The notes under the pieces: generated by a model | What the model was told of the DNA's origin: nothing | The model's input: the letters and a program-made list of their open reading frames with translations, nothing else | Databases searched by the model: none | NCBI GenBank assembly: GCA_003558415.1 | Contig: PWLT01000084.1 | Span: forward strand, 1-8,418 | Direction of reading: 5' to 3' | Length of the DNA: 8,418 bases | Source: Hyphomicrobiales bacterium | GTDB lineage: Bacteria; Pseudomonadota; Alphaproteobacteria; Rhodobacterales; Rhodobacteraceae | Made by a program: the position numbers and the translations under genes | Shown here: positions 6,415-8,418 of the stretch, piece after piece | How the letters are laid out: each line of letters starts with the position of its first letter | How positions within the stretch are numbered: the stretch's first letter is position 1

Positions 6415-6480
6415 AGGCAGGAACAGGGTCACGGTAACGCGCCGGTGCGGCGCCTGCCTCTCGTGCGGAGCGGTCCGCAC
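6415..6480 (-). other. Potentially structured 5' leader of the iron-import operon
   Basis: Between the proposed promoter and the fbpA-like gene the transcript can form several stems. One hairpin is GTGCGGA/TCCGCAC with a 4-base loop (6463-6480). Another is GCGCCG/CGGCGC with a 3-base loop (6439-6453). A third helix, AGGCAGG with CCTGCCT (6453-6459 with 6415-6421, one base shared with the small hairpin), would enclose it together with a 17-base unpaired strand. No T-run follows any stem, so these are not standard terminators. I recognise no known riboswitch. The pairings are exact in the sequence; that the RNA folds this way or regulates anything is inference. Confidence 0.35.
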
Positions 6481-6496
6481 TCAATTCCTACACAGG

Positions 6497-6519
6497 TGGT
6501 CGGGTATTGTACCCGACCA
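6497..6519. promoter_or_regulatory. Perfect 10-bp-arm inverted repeat over the iron-operon promoter
   Basis: TGGTCGGGTA (6497-6506) and TACCCGACCA (6510-6519) are exact inverted copies around TTG. The dyad covers the -10 and most of the spacer of the proposed iron-operon promoter, which suits a repressor operator. Its arms resemble an IscR type-1 half-site (AGTCRRSTAT), and the arm at 6510-6519 is also the right half of the adjoining IscR-like box. It could instead act as a stem downstream of cueR, but no T-run follows. Confidence 0.6.
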
Positions 6520-6529
6520 TAACAGTCAA
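6501..6529 (-). promoter_or_regulatory. Likely promoter of the iron-import operon
   Basis: On the minus strand TTGACT (6524-6529) is a near-perfect -35 box. At 17 bases it is followed by TACCCG (6501-6506), which keeps only the first T and A of a -10 box, much like the tRNA promoter in this window (TTGACC, 17 bases, TACCGC). The transcript would start near 6494, leaving a leader of about 120 bases. The start site is a prediction. Confidence 0.45.
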
Positions 6530-6533
6530 GAAA
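6509..6533 (-). promoter_or_regulatory. Candidate IscR/iron-responsive operator
   Basis: Read on the minus strand, the left half is TTTCTTGACT, the centre GTTAT and the right half GGTCGGGTAC. From memory, the E. coli IscR type-1 consensus is left ATASYYGACT, centre RWWWY, right AGTCRRSTAT; 21 of 25 positions agree, including the GAC...GTC core. The box contains the -35 element, so a bound regulator would block transcription. IscR-type iron control is known in Rhodobacteraceae. That this gene's product binds iron strengthens the call, but no regulator gene is in the window. Confidence 0.5.
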
Positions 6534-6548
6534 ATTTCATGGGAGCGT

Positions 6549-6941
6549 TCACCGCTTCCGCGCGGCCAGATCGCTCAGAATCGGGCAGTCGGGGCGATGA
6601 TCTCCGGCGCAGCTCTCCACCAGTGTGGAGAGCGTATCGCGCATGGCCTCGAGCGCCGCGATCTTTTCCTCGATGCGCGCCAGATGCTGCTCGGCGATGC
6701 GCTTGACATCGGCGCTGGCGCGGCCCTCATCCTCATATAGCGACAGCAGCGCGCGGCAATCCTCGATGGTGAAGCCCAGCGCGCGGGCGCGGGCGAGGAA
6801 GGCGAGCTTGTGCATGTCGGCCGTGGCGAAGGCGCGGTAACCATTGGCATCGCGCGCCGGGCGTACGAGCCCGATATCCTCGTAATAGCGGATCGTCTTG
6901 GGCGGCAGGCCCGAGAGTTGCGCGACATCGCCGATATTCAT
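6549..6941 (-). CDS. cueR: Copper-responsive MerR-family regulator CueR
   Basis: A 130-residue MerR-family activator, about the size of E. coli CueR. The N-terminal winged helix carries MNIGDVAQLSGLPPKTIRYY (1-20) and the GLVRPARDANGYR wing (24-36), followed by a long dimerisation helix (about 80-108). The metal site is plain: cysteines C111 and C119 in SCAGDHRPDCP have the seven-residue spacing of CueR. S76 in ASADVK sits where +1-metal sensors have serine and divalent-metal sensors have cysteine. The expected signal is therefore Cu(I), with Ag(I) and Au(I) as usual mimics. The ATG at 6941 has GAGG 8 bases upstream and lies 14 bases after the stop of copA, so both are probably cotranscribed and cueR would be under its own control. 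Its operator should lie upstream of copA, outside the window. Confidence 0.95.
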   Translation of the reverse strand: MNIGDVAQLSGLPPKTIRYYEDIGLVRPARDANGYRAFATADMHKLAFLARARALGFTIEDCRALLSLYEDEGRASADVKRIAEQHLARIEEKIAALEAMRDTLSTLVESCAGDHRPDCPILSDLAARKR

Positions 6942-6955
6942 GGCCCGTTCCTCTC

Positions 6956-8418
6956 CTATTCCGCCGGCGCGGGGCGCAACGCGGCACCGGGCGCGGGCGC
7001 ATCCGCGTCCTCGGCCAGGGCCGGGCGGATGCGGCGCAGGCGCAGCGCATTGGTTAGCACGCAGACCGATGAGGCCGCCATCGCCCCCGCCGCCAGCATG
7101 GGCGAGAGCAGGATGCCCGCCACCGGGTAGAGCACCCCGGCCGCGACCGGGATCAGCGCGGTGTTGTAGCCGAATGCCCAGCCGAGGTTCTGACGGATGT
7201 TGCGCATGGTTCGGCGGCTGACCTCCAGCGCATTGACCACGCCGCGCAGATCGCCCGACATCAGCACCACATCGGCGCTCTCCATCGCCACATCCGTACC
7301 GGTACCGATGGCAATGCCCACATCGGCCTCGGCCAGCGCCGGGGCATCATTGATACCGTCCCCCACGAAGGCGATGCGCCCCTGCCCGCGCAGCTCGCGC
7401 AGCGCCTCGACCTTGCCCCCCGGCATGACCTCGGCCACAACCTCGTCGATGCCCAGCTCGGCCGCGATGGCCTGCGCGGTCGTGCGCGCATCGCCGGTGA
7501 TCATCGCCACCCTGAGCCCGCGCGCCCGGATGGCGCGGATCGCCGCGGGGGTCGAGGGCTTGATCGGGTCGGCCACGGCGATCACCGCCGCCGCCTGCCC
7601 GTCGATGGCCGCGAAAAGCGGCGTCTTGCCGGCCTCGCCCAGCCCCTGGGCCTGCGCGCCCAGCGCGCCGATGTCGATCCCCTCGGCCTCCATGAAGCGC
7701 GCAGCCCCGATCCGCAGGGCGCGCCCCGACACCTTTGCCGTCACCCCCATGCCCGTGTGCGAGTCGAAATCCTCGGCCTGCGGCGGCGTGATCCCGCGCC
7801 CCTCAGCCGCGCGCAGGATCGCCGCGGCGATCGGATGCTCCGAGCGGGCCTCCACAGCAGCCACGAGCGCGAGCACCTCATCCTCGACAAAGCCCTCGGC
7901 CACGGTGAAATCGGTCATCTCCGGCCGACCCTTGGTCAGCGTGCCGGTCTTGTCGAGCGCGACCACCGATACCTTGTCGAGCGCCTGAAGCGCATCGCCC
8001 TTGCGAAACAGCACGCCCATCTCGGCTGCGCGCCCGGTGCCCACCATGATCGAGGTCGGCGTGGCCAGCCCCATTGCACAGGGGCAGGCGATGATCAGAA
8101 CCGACACCCCCGCGACCAGCGCGAAGGTCAGCGCCGGATCGGGGCCGATGGCCAGCCAGACCGCCACGGTCAGCACCGCCGCCACCATTACCGCCGGAAC
8201 GAAATAGAGCGTCACGCGATCCACCAGCGCCTGGATCGGCAGCTTGGCGCCCTGCGCCTCCTCGACCATGCGGATGATCTGGGCGAGTACCGTGTCGCTG
8301 CCCACAGCCGTGGCGCGATAGCTCAGGCTGCCAGTGCCGTTGACCGTGCCGCCGACAACTGGCGCGCCGGCGCGCTTTTCCACCGGCACCGGCTCGCCGG
8401 TGATCATGCTCTCATCCA
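6956..8418 (-). CDS. copA: Cu(I)-exporting P1B-type ATPase CopA (5' end cut by window)
   Basis: The frame is open to the window edge and begins in the middle of the actuator domain ([14 protein letters not shown]), so the start, the N-terminal metal-binding domain(s) and the first four or so membrane helices lie outside; the ATG at 8407 is internal. Visible in order: TGE dephosphorylation motif; the metal-binding CPC in [11 protein letters not shown] (about codons 108-117 from the internal ATG); phosphorylation motif DKTGTLT (152-158); the SEHP nucleotide-binding motif (189-192); TGD (304-306); [10 protein letters not shown] (349-358). The last two helices hold GYN (413-415) and MAASS (443-447), the residues that define Cu(I) transport (P1B-1). 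The protein moves Cu(I) out of the cytoplasm at the cost of ATP. The ending is an Ala/Pro-rich tail of about 25 residues. The stop is TAG at 6956-6958, and cueR follows. Confidence 0.96.
   Translation of the reverse strand, partial: DESMITGEPVPVEKRAGAPVVGGTVNGTGSLSYRATAVGSDTVLAQIIRMVEEAQGAKLPIQALVDRVTLYFVPAVMVAAVLTVAVWLAIGPDPALTFALVAGVSVLIIACPCAMGLATPTSIMVGTGRAAEMGVLFRKGDALQALDKVSVVALDKTGTLTKGRPEMTDFTVAEGFVEDEVLALVAAVEARSEHPIAAAILRAAEGRGITPPQAEDFDSHTGMGVTAKVSGRALRIGAARFMEAEGIDIGALGAQAQGLGEAGKTPLFAAIDGQAAAVIAVADPIKPSTPAAIRAIRARGLRVAMITGDARTTAQAIAAELGIDEVVAEVMPGGKVEALRELRGQGRIAFVGDGINDAPALAEADVGIAIGTGTDVAMESADVVLMSGDLRGVVNALEVSRRTMRNIRQNLGWAFGYNTALIPVAAGVLYPVAGILLSPMLAAGAMAASSVCVLTNALRLRRIRPALAEDADAPAPGAALRPAPAE

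Noticed and set aside
6497..6519. The perfect dyad as a CueR or other MerR-type operator.
   Set aside because: It does not have the ACCTTCC/GGAAGGT type arms of CueR sites and lies downstream of cueR, next to the iron operon rather than before copA.
6497..6519. The same dyad as a Rho-independent terminator of cueR.
   Set aside because: No T-run follows on the minus strand and the loop is three bases; the overlap with promoter elements fits an operator better.
1..8418. CRISPR arrays, insertion sequences, phage genes or integrase-flanked tRNA islands.
   Set aside because: No repeat-spacer pattern, transposase or integrase is visible, and the tRNA 3' end has no duplicate copy in the window.

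Overview
The window looks like chromosomal DNA of a high-GC alphaproteobacterium, most likely of the Rhodobacteraceae/Roseobacter group. This rests on the base composition, on an HvrA-type H-NS protein, and on the loose -10 boxes; no species can be named. Every gene I can support lies on the minus strand, so transcription runs from high to low coordinates. No stretch of 300 bases lacks a gene.

Reading in the direction of transcription: (i) 8418-6549 holds the C-terminal two thirds or so of a Cu(I)-exporting P1B-type ATPase (copA, cut by the window edge), followed 14 bases later by its likely regulator cueR. (ii) 6548-6375 is a regulatory interval with a candidate iron-responsive operator over a promoter, then a leader of about 120 bases rich in inverted repeats. 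(iii) 6374-2702 is a compact, translationally coupled ferric-iron ABC importer operon: periplasmic binding protein, fused two-domain permease, ATPase. (iv) 2701-2527 is an intergenic region with the promoter of an H-NS-family gene. (v) 2526-1326 holds the H-NS-like protein and, 7 bases on, a BrkB/YihY membrane protein; both appear to start with GTG. (vi) 1246-1173 is tRNA-Gly(UCC) with its own likely promoter, followed by GC-rich palindromes. (vii) 1046-1 is the membrane half of an MsbA-like ABC exporter whose ATPase half lies beyond the window.

The theme of the right half is metal homeostasis: copper export under a copper sensor, next to ferric iron import under what looks like an Fe-S/iron-responsive (IscR-type) operator. 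I do not see a clearly new biological system. The most interesting unexplained sequence is the 6375-6533 control region: an IscR type-1-like box sharing a half-site with a perfect 10-bp-arm dyad, followed by a potentially structured 5' leader. The coding genes belong to known families.
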